Shown: one piece after another, positions 38,505 to 47,723 of the stretch
Numbering within the stretch: the stretch's first letter is position 1
Layout: the number at the start of each line of letters is the position of its first letter
Source of the DNA: Aurantiacibacter zhengii
GTDB lineage: Bacteria; Pseudomonadota; Alphaproteobacteria; Sphingomonadales; Sphingomonadaceae
Length of the DNA stretch: 64,000 nt
Assembly (NCBI RefSeq): GCF_003584125.1
Contig: NZ_QXFL01000002.1
Location: 62,001-126,000 of the forward strand
Reading direction: 5' to 3'
Program-made: the position numbers and the translations under genes
The notes under the pieces: model-generated
The model's database searches: none
The model's input: only the letters and a program-made list of their open reading frames with translations
What the model was told of the DNA's origin: nothing

Positions 38505-38542
38505 AAGCGGTTCTTAACCATGTTGGGGCATGGCTGGCCACC

Positions 38543-40036
38543 ATGACCGGCGATGTGATCATGACCCGCGCCAAGGCCGCCCCCTTTCCCGCCGGGCTGC
38601 CACGCGGCGACGCTTTGTGCCTCCTGCTGCTGGTGGCCTTCACGGTGGGTCACCGCGCGATCTGGTTCGGCGATCCGGTGGCCGATTTCGACGAGCAGCT
38701 CTACAGTTTCATCGGCTGGCGGATGCAATATGGCGAACTGCCGTTCGTGGACTGGTGGGACCGCAAGCCTTTTGGCCTCTTCGCCCTGTTCGGCCTGGCC
38801 CACGCCCTGCTCGGGCCGACAGCCTTCGCCTACCAGGTGGTTGCCGCTGTCTTCGCCTGCGCCACCGCCTGGCTGACCTTCCGCCTTGCACGCCGCTGTG
38901 TCGACCGGGTGAGCGCGACTTTCGTTGCCGCCATCGCGGTGATGCTGCTGTCCGCCTATGCCAATTATTCCGCCAACAGCGAGGTGTTCTTCGTGCCGCT
39001 TACGCTGGGCATGGCGGCCCTGCTGGTTGACGGGCAGCACCCGCATTTCACCCGGCGGGCGATGTGGGCGATGGTGCTGGGCGGCCTCGCCCTGCAGATC
39101 AAGTATACCGTCGTCGCACAGTGCGTGTTCTTCGGGGCTTGGGCGCTCTACGCGGAATACCGGCGCGGCAGGGCGCTTTCCGAACTCGCCGCAATTGCGG
39201 CAATTTTCGCCCTTCTCGGCCTGTTGCCGACCATCGCAGTCGGCCTGTTCTACGCCGCCATCGGCCAGTTCGACGCATTCTGGTTCGCCAATTTCGAGAG
39301 TTTCTTCAACAGGGCAGCCGCACCGCAGGGGCGCTGGGCCCCCAGCTACGTGGTGGGCGTTGCGCCGGTGGTGGTCCTGATGCTCAGCGGCATTTACGCA
39401 GCGCTGCGGGTAAAGAACCCGGCACCGCTTTCCGCGTGGCTGTTCTATCTCGCCTGGACGCTCGCCGCGCTGGCGGGTGTGCTGATGCCGGGAACGGTGT
39501 ATCTGTATTACTATGCAGCACTTTCAGCCCCGGTGGCGCTGGTTGCCCTGCCCTTGCTGGACCGTCACGGCCCTCTGAACATCGGGCCGATCGTAGTGCT
39601 CACGACCATTCTGTTCGCGCTGCTTTCGCTGCCCGACCGGCATGAGAAATCGCTCGAGGAACGTGACGCGGCGCGCACGCTGGCTGCAGCAATCGCTCCG
39701 CATGTCGGCGGCGAGGACAACTGCCTGTGGGTGTGGGATGGGCCGACGGTGCTCTACCGCCTGACGGGAAGCTGCGTACCGACGCGATATGTCTATCCCG
39801 ATCACCTCAACAACGCGCTGGAAACGGACGCGCTGGAGGTGGAGCAGACGGAGGAAATCGCGCGCATCCTTGCCATGCGGCCCGGAGCCATCGTCACCGC
39901 CGACAGGGGGATGACCGTTCGCAATGCAGAAGCAAAGGCGCTGGTCGAAGACGAGCTTGCACGCAGTTACGAACCGCGCCTGACGGTAACGATGCACGGC
40001 CGCCAGCTTACCGCGTGGGTGCGGACTACTCGCTAG
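38543..40036 (+). CDS. GT-C/GT39-like membrane glycosyltransferase
   Basis: 497 residues with about ten hydrophobic helices and a soluble C-terminal domain. The first periplasmic loop has VADFDEQLYSFIGWRMQYGE and FVDWWDRKPFG, the acidic pair and KPFG motif of polyprenyl-phosphate-sugar-dependent transferases (GT39/83/ArnT group). It should attach a sugar from a lipid carrier to an acceptor at the periplasmic face. Opens the glycan locus. The start could also be the ATG at 38561. Confidence 0.82.
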   Translation: MTGDVIMTRAKAAPFPAGLPRGDALCLLLLVAFTVGHRAIWFGDPVADFDEQLYSFIGWRMQYGELPFVDWWDRKPFGLFALFGLAHALLGPTAFAYQVVAAVFACATAWLTFRLARRCVDRVSATFVAAIAVMLLSAYANYSANSEVFFVPLTLGMAALLVDGQHPHFTRRAMWAMVLGGLALQIKYTVVAQCVFFGAWALYAEYRRGRALSELAAIAAIFALLGLLPTIAVGLFYAAIGQFDAFWFANFESFFNRAAAPQGRWAPSYVVGVAPVVVLMLSGIYAALRVKNPAPLSAWLFYLAWTLAALAGVLMPGTVYLYYYAALSAPVALVALPLLDRHGPLNIGPIVVLTTILFALLSLPDRHEKSLEERDAARTLAAAIAPHVGGEDNCLWVWDGPTVLYRLTGSCVPTRYVYPDHLNNALETDALEVEQTEEIARILAMRPGAIVTADRGMTVRNAEAKALVEDELARSYEPRLTVTMHGRQLTAWVRTTR

Positions 40037-40039
40037 CCA

Positions 40040-40945
40040 TCAGGAAGGCAGCTTGGCCCCGCGCTTCGTCCGGCCCTGATGCCACAGCCATAGACCCGAA
40101 ATAATGATCAGCGCGGCCCCGGCCATCGCCGTTAGGTCCGGCACTTCCGAGAAGAACACGTAGCCTATCAGCGAGCCGGCGATCAGCTGGCCGTATGTCA
40201 TGGGGGCGACGGTCGCCGCGCCGGCACGCTCTGTACCCATGTAGATCAGCCAGTGAGCCGTGCTGGCGGTTACCGCGATGATCGCAATGCGCGCAGGAAC
40301 ATGCCATTCCGGCCATTCCAGGCGTAGCTGCGCCAGTCCGCTGAAATGACCGATGACCATGCCGGCGAGCAGGAAGATGCTTGCAAACAGCGCGACATAG
40401 GCCTGCATGGCCAGAGAACTGCCCCGCCCGGCCACCGCGCGATTGGCCGTGACAAGCACCGCCATGCCAAAGGCAGCGGCAAGCGGGAGCACCGCGGCAA
40501 GCCCGATCTCGGCAAGGTTGGGCCGCAGGACGATCAGCACGCCCGCAAAGGCGACAAGAGTCGCTGCCACGGTCTGCCAGCGCAGCCTCTCTCCCAGAAA
40601 AGCAGCGGCGAGGATTGCAGTAAAGATCGGCTGCGTGAAGACGAGCGCAATCGCCTCTGTCAGCGGCATGAGCCAGACGCCCGCGAAAAAGCAGATCGTC
40701 GCCATCGCCACGGCTCCACCGCGCAGCCACTGGATCCGCGGGTTGGGAATGCGGCGCAGGGGCGCTGTGCCCTCGTTCCAGACGAGCAGCGCGGTCAGGC
40801 CGAGGGCGCCCAGCACGTAGCGCAGTGCAGCGACGGCGGTCGGGGCCCAGGCCTGGTCGATCCCCTTCACGATGGAATCGCCGATCGTCAGCGCGCAGAA
40901 ACCGGCAAGCGCGAAGAGCAGCCCTGACCGATGTGATTCCTGCAT
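40040..40945 (-). CDS. EamA/DMT-family transporter
   Basis: 301 residues, ten membrane helices in two EamA repeats (FALAGFCALTIGDSIVKGI... and VALFASIFLLAGMVIGHF...). Conserved ALRYVLGALGL and ALVFTQPIFTAILAAAFLGE segments are seen. Substrate unknown; drug or metabolite export is usual. Convergent with the GT39-like gene and divergent from the GT2 gene, an apparent outsider in the glycan locus. Confidence 0.85.
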   Translation of the reverse strand: MQESHRSGLLFALAGFCALTIGDSIVKGIDQAWAPTAVAALRYVLGALGLTALLVWNEGTAPLRRIPNPRIQWLRGGAVAMATICFFAGVWLMPLTEAIALVFTQPIFTAILAAAFLGERLRWQTVAATLVAFAGVLIVLRPNLAEIGLAAVLPLAAAFGMAVLVTANRAVAGRGSSLAMQAYVALFASIFLLAGMVIGHFSGLAQLRLEWPEWHVPARIAIIAVTASTAHWLIYMGTERAGAATVAPMTYGQLIAGSLIGYVFFSEVPDLTAMAGAALIIISGLWLWHQGRTKRGAKLPS

Positions 40946-41103
40946 GCCCTGTGGCTCCCGCTATCGAAGCAGGGCGCTTAGGGCTTCGTTGCGAGGCGGG
41001 CAATCTTTCCATCGGACAGTCGCCGAATTTTACGAAGCGTTAAACGGTCATGCTTAACAAAGCCCTATGGCGTGCCTGCACAGGCACTCGAGCCGGGGGC
41101 GAC

Positions 41104-42117
41104 ATGACGAAGCTGATTATCCAGATTCCCTGCCTGAACGAGGCCGCTACGCTGCCAGCAACGCTGGCTGCCCTGCCCCGCCGCGTGGCCGGTGTGGACG
41201 TGGTGGAGTTTCTCGTCATCGATGACGGCAGCGATGATGGCACTGCCCAGGTGGCGCGCCAGTGGGGCGTGCATCACGTCGTGTCCCATCGGCGCAACCG
41301 GGGTCTTGCGGCAGCCTTTCGCAGCGGCGTGGACCGGGCCCTGGCTGAAGGCGCCGATATTATCGTCAACACTGATGGTGACGGGCAGTACGAAGGTGGC
41401 GATATCGAAGCACTCGTCACGCCCATCCTGCGCGGACAGGCGGACATCGTGATCGGCGATCGCGGCGTTTCCGACAACGCGCATTTCTCTCCGATCAAGC
41501 GGCTGATGCAGCGCGTGGGCAGCGGCGTGGTGCAGCATCTGGCAGGAACCACCGTTGCCGATGCGGTCAGCGGGTTTCGTGCCATCAGCCGCGATGCCGC
41601 GCAGCGCATCAACATTACCACCGAATTCAGCTACACCACGGACATGCTGATCCAGGCCGGGCGCAAGCGTATGGCGATTGCCACGGTTCCCGTGCGCACC
41701 CATGCCGCCGCGCGTCCCAGCCGCCTGTTCAAATCCGTCCCGCGCTTCGTGATGCAGACCGGCATTACCATGGCGCGCAGCTTCACCGCCTACAAACCGC
41801 TGCGTGCGTTTGTTGGCACGGGATCGCTGATTGCATTTGTCGGCATGATCCCGATCGTGCGCTTCCTGTGGTTCTGGAGCCAGGGCGATGGCGGCGGGCA
41901 CGTGCAATCGCTGGTCATCGGCGGGGCCTTGCTGGTGCTGGGCACGCTGGTAGCAATCATGGGCATGGTGGCAGACCTTGTCGCCGCCAACCGCAAGCTG
42001 ATGGAAGAGAACCTCGTCCGCACCCGCAAGCTGGAGGACATGGTTGCCGCGCTCCATCACCAGCACGCGGCGCAATCGGGCACGCAGGCAAGTCCGCGCC
42101 GCAAGGATGCCGCATGA
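41104..42117 (+). CDS. GT2 glycosyltransferase, DPM1/ArnC/GtrB-like, with membrane helices
   Basis: 337 residues. Catalytic GT-A domain: IIQIPCLNEAATLPAT, VIDDGSDDGT, and NTDGDGQYEGGDIEA (DXD). Two C-terminal membrane helices (GTGSLIAFVGMIPIVRFLWF and LVIGGALLVLGTLVAIMGM) follow, as in polyprenyl-phosphate-mannose or -glucose synthases. It probably charges undecaprenyl phosphate with a sugar used by the GT-C enzyme whose gene overlaps its stop by ATGA. ATG at 41104 follows a GGGGG box. Confidence 0.85.
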   Translation: MTKLIIQIPCLNEAATLPATLAALPRRVAGVDVVEFLVIDDGSDDGTAQVARQWGVHHVVSHRRNRGLAAAFRSGVDRALAEGADIIVNTDGDGQYEGGDIEALVTPILRGQADIVIGDRGVSDNAHFSPIKRLMQRVGSGVVQHLAGTTVADAVSGFRAISRDAAQRINITTEFSYTTDMLIQAGRKRMAIATVPVRTHAAARPSRLFKSVPRFVMQTGITMARSFTAYKPLRAFVGTGSLIAFVGMIPIVRFLWFWSQGDGGGHVQSLVIGGALLVLGTLVAIMGMVADLVAANRKLMEENLVRTRKLEDMVAALHHQHAAQSGTQASPRRKDAA

Positions 42118-43778
42118 CAGCCCGGGCGGCTTCGGCTGAACTTTCCAGCCCGGCAAGGTCCTTTGCCCTGCCTGCGGCGAACAGCGCCGCCTGGCCGCTG
42201 GCCGCGCTTGGCCTGTTGCTGGCCATGCAGCTATCCATGGTGTTCACCCGCGCCGTGAACTGGGATGAGTTCTGGTTCTACTACCACGTTGCCGACTTCG
42301 CGCGCGGCACCCTTGCCCAGCCTTTGCAGAGCCTTCACGTACGCCTGTTCGCCTGGCTGCCCGCCCTGCCCGGCAGTGGCGTGGACAAGATCCTGACAGC
42401 AAGGCTGGTAATGCTGGCATGCGAAGCGGTGACGCTGGCAGCCATCTACGCCCTTTCCCGCCGGTTCGTGGAGCGGCCCGTCGCTGTCCTTGCAGCGCTG
42501 CTCTACCTCTCCGCAGGGTTCGTGCTGCAGCACGGCTTCTCCTTCCGTACCGACCCCATGGCCACGGCCGCTCTGATGAGCGCGCTCGTAATCCTTGGTC
42601 GCTGCCGCCTCGGCCTTTGGCCCCTCGCCGCTTTCGCCGCGCTGGTCGCCATCGCCGGGATGATCACGATCAAGACCGTGCTCTATGCGCCCGCTTTCAT
42701 CGGCCTTGCCTGGATGCGCTGGAGCGCGGACGGTTTCTCCCCCGCCACCGCGCTGCGCATGGCGGCTGCCGGTCTGGGTGCTGGCGTTGTATTCGCGCTG
42801 CTCTACGCGTGGCATGCCGCTTCGCTGACGACCGCGACCGAAGGCACGGCCATGGCAGCCTCCGCCTCTCGCTGGATGTTTTTCCTCGGCGTCCCGCCCT
42901 ATTGGCAGATGGGCGTCAAGGCCGCGCTGACCGCCCCTGTGCTGTTCCTGCTGGCACTGGCCGCTCCCTTTGCCATCTGGCGCAGCGCTTTGCCCAATTC
43001 GGCGAAATGGGGTCTTTCCGGCCTTTGGCTGCCGCTGACGCTGCCGCTGTTCTACACGAATACGGCGGCGTACTTTTACGTCTTCATGCTGGCACCTGTC
43101 GCGGTGAGTGTGACCGTGGCCGCACATTCGCTGGTATCACGCTATCCGTTGGCGCTTGTCACCGGAGTGCTGGCTTTATTGGCAACCGGCGCATTCGCCA
43201 TGGAGGACCGCGATACCATCCACCGCCAGCGCGCCCTTGTGGAAACTGCGGAAACGCTGCTGCCACAGGGTATTGCCTATTTCGATCACAATGGCATGCT
43301 GCCTTCGCTGGTGAAGGCGAACTATCTGATGACCCCCTCGGCCATGTTCTCCTACCGGCAGAACGGCGTGGCAAGCTTCCGGAAAGCGATGGAAGCACGT
43401 CCGATCCCGATGCTGCTCGTGAACGATGAGATCATTGCATCCAGCCTGACTGGGGGGAGTGACATTCTGGTGCCGGAAGACGCTTCGGCCTTGCGGGACA
43501 GTTACGTACCTTTCTGGGGGCCGATCATGCTTGCCGGCGCGGACATCGCGAGTGGCAAGGTCAGGACCAGCGAATGGCTCGTACCCGGCCAGTACACCGT
43601 GCTGGGCGGAAGCGCCGTCATCGACGGGCAGTTCCATCAGCAAGGCAGCGTCATGCACATGTCTCGCGGATCACATACGGTCGAAGCCGTCGATGGCTCT
43701 GTCCGCTTGCAGTGGGGCGACAATCTTTCGCAGCCCACCCGAATTTGGGAAGAAGGACCGCTTTATGTCGGATTCTAG
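42114..43778 (+). CDS. GT-C/GT39-like membrane glycosyltransferase
   Basis: 554 residues with about eleven helices and a C-terminal soluble part. The first loop has RAVNWDEFWFYYHVADFARG, the catalytic acidic pair of polyprenyl-phosphate-sugar transferases. The 3' end contains a possible beta-sandwich (WLVPGQYTVLGGSAVIDG). ATGA overlap with the GT2 gene suggests the pair acts as donor synthase plus transferase, like GtrB/Gtr or ArnC/ArnT. The last 14 bp overlap the wecE-like start. Confidence 0.8.
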   Translation: MTARAASAELSSPARSFALPAANSAAWPLAALGLLLAMQLSMVFTRAVNWDEFWFYYHVADFARGTLAQPLQSLHVRLFAWLPALPGSGVDKILTARLVMLACEAVTLAAIYALSRRFVERPVAVLAALLYLSAGFVLQHGFSFRTDPMATAALMSALVILGRCRLGLWPLAAFAALVAIAGMITIKTVLYAPAFIGLAWMRWSADGFSPATALRMAAAGLGAGVVFALLYAWHAASLTTATEGTAMAASASRWMFFLGVPPYWQMGVKAALTAPVLFLLALAAPFAIWRSALPNSAKWGLSGLWLPLTLPLFYTNTAAYFYVFMLAPVAVSVTVAAHSLVSRYPLALVTGVLALLATGAFAMEDRDTIHRQRALVETAETLLPQGIAYFDHNGMLPSLVKANYLMTPSAMFSYRQNGVASFRKAMEARPIPMLLVNDEIIASSLTGGSDILVPEDASALRDSYVPFWGPIMLAGADIASGKVRTSEWLVPGQYTVLGGSAVIDGQFHQQGSVMHMSRGSHTVEAVDGSVRLQWGDNLSQPTRIWEEGPLYVGF

Positions 43779-44970
43779 CCTCGCACAGTCCACCAGGTTT
43801 TCCATGGAAGCGCTCGTCCCGCCTGCCGAGGCCTTGCGCTCCATCCCCTTCAACAAGCCTGCAGTCGTCGGCCGTGAGTTCGACTATATCCGCGATGCGA
43901 TCCATCGCGGGCAACTCTCCGGCGACGGCGCCTATACGCAGAAATGCCATGCGGCGATCTGCGCAATGTCCGGTGCCGCGCACGCCCTTCTCACCCATAG
44001 CTGCACCGCGGCACTGGAAATGGCCGCCATACTTGCGGACCTCAAACCCGGCGACGAGGTGATCCTGCCCTCCTACACCTTTGTCTCGACCGCCAATGCC
44101 GTCGTGCTGCGTGGGGCGACGCCGGTGTTCGTGGATATCGATGCCGCCACGCTGAATATCGATCCGCGTCGCGTTGCCGAAGCTGTTACACCGCGGACCC
44201 GTGCGATCTTCGCCGTGCATTATGCCGGTTTCCCGGCGGACATGGATGCCCTCGCCGCCATCGCCCGGAAGCACGATCTCCTGCTGGTAGAGGACGCTGC
44301 CCAGGCGCTGGGATCCACCTACAAGGGTCGCCCGGCGGGGTCGCTGGGGGACATGGCGACCTTCAGCTTCCACGAGACGAAGAACATCGTCAGCGGTGAA
44401 GGCGGCGCACTCACCCTGATGCGGCCCGACCTCGTCCAGCGCGCCGAAATCATCCGTGAAAAGGGCACAAATCGCAGCAAGTTCATGCGCGGGGAAACCG
44501 CCAAGTACACGTGGGTCGACATCGGTAGCAGCTTCCTACCGGGAGAACTGATTGCGGCGTTTCTCTATGCCCAGCTCGAGCATGAACCACGCATCCGCAA
44601 CCGCCGCCTTTCGCTGTTCCAGCAGTATTACGATGCCTTTGCCGGGATCGATGCAGCCCGCCCGTTCGAACTGCCTCGCATTCCAGATCATACGACCGGC
44701 AACGGCCACATGTTCTACCTGCTGCTGGAAAGCCGGGAGGCTCGCACTGATTTCATCGAATTCCTGAAGGTTAACGGGATACTGGCCCCGTTTCACTATG
44801 TGCCGTTGCACAGTTCTCCGTTCGGTCGATCCTGTTCGCGCACAAGCGGCGAGATGGATATCACCGACGACATCGCCGCCCGGCTTGTGCGTCTTCCGAT
44901 GTTCTTTACTCTCGGGCAGGATGCCGACCGCGTGATCGAAGTCGCCGCGCGCTGGCTGGGCGGGGAATAA
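43765..44970 (+). CDS. wecE: WecE/RffA-type dTDP-4-amino-4,6-dideoxygalactose transaminase
   Basis: 401 residues, DegT/DnrJ/EryC1 fold. Strong WecE motifs: IPFNKPAVVGREFDYI, LSGDGAYTQKC, PSYTFVSTANAVVLRGA, HYAGFPADMD, the PLP-binding Lys in FSFHETKNIVSGEGGAL, and EKGTNRSKFMRG with KYTWVDIGSS. It makes dTDP-Fuc4N from the 4-keto sugar. Nucleotide sugar precursors' genes (rmlA/B) are not here. The start at 43765 follows AAGGA. Confidence 0.87.
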   Translation: MSDSSLAQSTRFSMEALVPPAEALRSIPFNKPAVVGREFDYIRDAIHRGQLSGDGAYTQKCHAAICAMSGAAHALLTHSCTAALEMAAILADLKPGDEVILPSYTFVSTANAVVLRGATPVFVDIDAATLNIDPRRVAEAVTPRTRAIFAVHYAGFPADMDALAAIARKHDLLLVEDAAQALGSTYKGRPAGSLGDMATFSFHETKNIVSGEGGALTLMRPDLVQRAEIIREKGTNRSKFMRGETAKYTWVDIGSSFLPGELIAAFLYAQLEHEPRIRNRRLSLFQQYYDAFAGIDAARPFELPRIPDHTTGNGHMFYLLLESREARTDFIEFLKVNGILAPFHYVPLHSSPFGRSCSRTSGEMDITDDIAARLVRLPMFFTLGQDADRVIEVAARWLGGE

Positions 44971-44998
44971 CCCTGCACCCAAGAACGCGGAGGGGACG

Positions 44999-45577
44999 AT
45001 GGCCTATCTGACTCAGGACCAGCTCGACCGGATGGGATTTGCGGCGTTGGGCCGACACGTTCGCATCAGCGATCGCGCCTCGATCTACGATCCGGGCATG
45101 ATGCGCCTGGGTGACTATTGCCGGGTGGACGATTTCTGCGTGCTGTCCGGCAAGCTCGAACTGGGGCGCAACATTCACATTGCCCCCTTCTGCCTTCTGG
45201 CAGGCGGAGAACCGGGCATCACGATGGCGGATTTCTCCGGTCTGGCTTACGGAGTGCAGGTTTTCTCGCAGTCCGACGACTACAGCGGCCGGACGATGAC
45301 GAACCCCACGGTACCCGATGAATTCAAGCGGGAGACGAAGCGCGCCGTAACACTGGGGCGGCACGTGATCGTGGGCGCAGGAGCGATCGTTCTTCCGGGC
45401 GTCACACTGGCAGACGGCACTGCAATCGGGGCGCGCGCGCTGGTTTCCAAGTCCACACAGGAATGGTCGATCTATGCCGGCTCACCCGCACGCCGGGTAA
45501 AGGCTCGCCACAAGGATCTGCTGGAGCTGGAAAAGGAATATCTCGCCCAGTCTTCCAGCGCTCCGTCGAACCCGTGA
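44999..45577 (+). CDS. Left-handed beta-helix (hexapeptide) acyltransferase
   Basis: 192 residues with hexapeptide repeats throughout (MRLGDYCRVDDFCVLSGKLELG, VIVGAGAIVLPGVTLADGTAIG), His in SDDYSGRTMTNPTV loop region missing and an extended C-terminal YAGSPARRVKARH typical of the family. Probably N- or O-acetylates the amino sugar made by WecE. The gap from wecE is 28 bp, with AGGGG as ribosome binding site. Confidence 0.82.
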   Translation: MAYLTQDQLDRMGFAALGRHVRISDRASIYDPGMMRLGDYCRVDDFCVLSGKLELGRNIHIAPFCLLAGGEPGITMADFSGLAYGVQVFSQSDDYSGRTMTNPTVPDEFKRETKRAVTLGRHVIVGAGAIVLPGVTLADGTAIGARALVSKSTQEWSIYAGSPARRVKARHKDLLELEKEYLAQSSSAPSNP

Positions 45578-46470
45578 CCTCTCGGCCAAATTACCTGGTT
45601 CACGCGCCTGCCTGGAATCCGAACAGCGGCGGCAGCATCTTCCTGCACGGGCTGGTTCATGTTCTGAGATCGCTGGGAGAGGAGGCCTTCATCTGGCCGT
45701 GGTACCGCGATCCGGTGCCCGGGGCAGGAGGTGTGGCGAAATCCATCCTTCGCAAACCCTCCCTGCTATTCGGGAGTTCGCGGCATTTCCTGAACCGCCA
45801 ACTCGATACGCCAGTCGCGCACCGGGACAATTTTCACCAAAACAGCATCGTTATCTATCCGGAGATACGCCTCGGCAATCCGATGGGCGCACGCAATGTC
45901 GTTCGCTGGCTGCTGTATAAGCCGGGGTTGCAGAACCCTTTCAAGTTCACGGCAGGGGAGATGTTTTTTCGCGCCGGGGCCATGTCGGACATACCTGAAA
46001 TAACCGGCGGCGCGCAGGACCTGTATGTCTGGCAGCGCGATCCTGCATATCGCAACGAAAACCAGGCTGAACGCAAAGGGGCGTGCTACCTCGTTCGGAA
46101 AGGCGCTGCAAAAACCCGCATACCCGAGACTGCCAACGCCATTCGGATCGATGGCAAATCGCACGCGGAAATCGCCGCCATCTTCAATGCGTGCAAGACA
46201 TTCTACTCGTACGATGAAGCCAGTTTGTACTCTCAGTTTGCAGCGGTGTGCGGCTGCGACAGCGTTGTGATCCCGGGACTGTTTGCAAGCCGGAACGAAT
46301 GGACCGCACAGCACCCCATTGCACGCTACGGCGTAGCCTACGGGCTCGATGACCTCGACCACGCCCGCAAGACACGACACCTGGTCGACGGGCTTCTGGC
46401 CGAAAAGGAGGCAGAGGGGGTCGAAACCGTCAAACGCTTTATCACAGCCACGCAGGCTCGTTTCGGATGA
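45574..46470 (+). CDS. Unrecognised glycan-locus protein, possibly a glycosyltransferase
   Basis: 298 residues from a GTG overlapping the acyltransferase stop (GTGA). N-terminal YLVHAPAWNPNSGGSIFLHGLVHVL looks like the first beta-alpha unit of a GT-B enzyme, with LVIRWLLYKPGL-like strands (NVVRWLLYKPGLQN) and a C-terminal SLYSQFAAVCGCDSVVIPGLF that resembles the donor-site helix of GT-B proteins. No EX7E motif is seen. Its stop overlaps the flippase start. I do not recognise the family. Confidence 0.6.
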   Translation: MTSRPNYLVHAPAWNPNSGGSIFLHGLVHVLRSLGEEAFIWPWYRDPVPGAGGVAKSILRKPSLLFGSSRHFLNRQLDTPVAHRDNFHQNSIVIYPEIRLGNPMGARNVVRWLLYKPGLQNPFKFTAGEMFFRAGAMSDIPEITGGAQDLYVWQRDPAYRNENQAERKGACYLVRKGAAKTRIPETANAIRIDGKSHAEIAAIFNACKTFYSYDEASLYSQFAAVCGCDSVVIPGLFASRNEWTAQHPIARYGVAYGLDDLDHARKTRHLVDGLLAEKEAEGVETVKRFITATQARFG

Positions 46471-47723
46471 AGCTCGGCGCCGGTATCAGAAACATCGCCG
46501 TCAACGGGCTTGGCGCCAGCGGACTTACCGCTGCCGAAACAGTAGTGCGTGCCGTGTATTTCGTCGTCATAACGCGGCTGCTTGGGCCGGACGGTTACGG
46601 CATCTTCAGCTGGGCCCTTGCCTTCTACGGCTTCATCCTGGCCGGGGCTTCCCTGGGGTTCGAGACGCTGGTCCCTTATGGCTATGGCAAAGGTCAGAAG
46701 GAAGGGGACGCGGAAGCCAGCCGGTTGTTCACCCTGCGGATGGCATGCTGCGCATGCGCGACGTTTGGCCTTCTGGTCTACGTTCTGGTTGCGGCGAAAG
46801 GTACCAGCGAGGCGCTGATGCTGCTGTTTGTAGCTCCCGCGCTGCTATTCCGCGGGGTCGCACTGCTCAACCGCAGCATTTTCACCGGCCGGATGGAAGT
46901 CATGCGCAACGTGCCCAATGTTCTCGTCGCGCGGGTGGTAGAACTGACAGTTGGCCTGCTGATGCTTGTCAATGGAGCCGGGATCGCTGCTTTGCTGGCG
47001 CTCCACTGGATCAGTTGGGCAATAGAAACGGCGCTGTCGTGGCGTACCATCAAGGGCCGCTACGACATTCGTTTGGCCATCCCTCGCTGGAAAGAGGCGC
47101 GCAGCCTGCTTCGCAAGGGAGTCCCCTTGGGACTTCACGACCTGGCCACAGGCTTTCTGATGGCCGCCCCACTGGTCCTCTACAAACCTTTGGCCCGCGA
47201 CTTTTCCGAACTGGGCCAGGTGGGCATCGCCGTACAACTGTCAGGCTTTCTGCTGGCGGCTGGCTCTGCGTTCGTCGCCACGGCAGTTCCCGTGCTGGCA
47301 CGCTCCCGCGCAGGCGGGGACAGCCGCGTCGCCAGTTACGGCTGGATCGTGGCAGCCATTTCCACCTCCGCCACGATTATCCTTGCCGGGGCGTGGCACA
47401 TGATTTCGCCGGTGGTATTCGATACCTTCTTTGGTGCCGAATATGAACTTGGGCGGCAGTTGACGACCCTGACGATTGTCATTGCCGGCATCATCCTGCT
47501 GCCTCAGGGTTTTCTGCAGTTGTTGATGCTCGAGGACCAGTTTTCAAAGCCGCTGACGGCCAGCCTCGCTGCGTGTCTTGCCGTGCTGGCAGGCTTCACG
47601 GCCTTTCGGGCGGAGATCGGTCCGATGCTGGCCTTGCAGATCGTCATGGCATCCTGGCTGCTGCGAGCGGTGCTTATTATCGCACCGGGTTGGATATTGT
47701 CGCACAAGCTCGCGAGAATCTAG
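46467..47723 (+). CDS. Wzx-like oligosaccharide flippase
   Basis: 418 residues, about twelve membrane helices, MATE/MOP superfamily layout (TAAETVVRAVYFVVITRLLGPDGYGIFSWALAFYGF in two parts). It should translocate lipid-linked oligosaccharide to the periplasm. ATGA overlap with the preceding gene; convergent, with overlapping CTAG stops, with the downstream GT2 gene. No Wzy polymerase is visible in the window. Confidence 0.83.
   Translation: MKLGAGIRNIAVNGLGASGLTAAETVVRAVYFVVITRLLGPDGYGIFSWALAFYGFILAGASLGFETLVPYGYGKGQKEGDAEASRLFTLRMACCACATFGLLVYVLVAAKGTSEALMLLFVAPALLFRGVALLNRSIFTGRMEVMRNVPNVLVARVVELTVGLLMLVNGAGIAALLALHWISWAIETALSWRTIKGRYDIRLAIPRWKEARSLLRKGVPLGLHDLATGFLMAAPLVLYKPLARDFSELGQVGIAVQLSGFLLAAGSAFVATAVPVLARSRAGGDSRVASYGWIVAAISTSATIILAGAWHMISPVVFDTFFGAEYELGRQLTTLTIVIAGIILLPQGFLQLLMLEDQFSKPLTASLAACLAVLAGFTAFRAEIGPMLALQIVMASWLLRAVLIIAPGWILSHKLARI

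Noticed and set aside
38503-38518. ATAA-N7-TTAAC, one mismatch from a CtrA box, before the first GT39-like gene
   Set aside because: A couple of such matches are expected by chance in this window and it overlaps the HNH start; no CtrA link to the gene is known.
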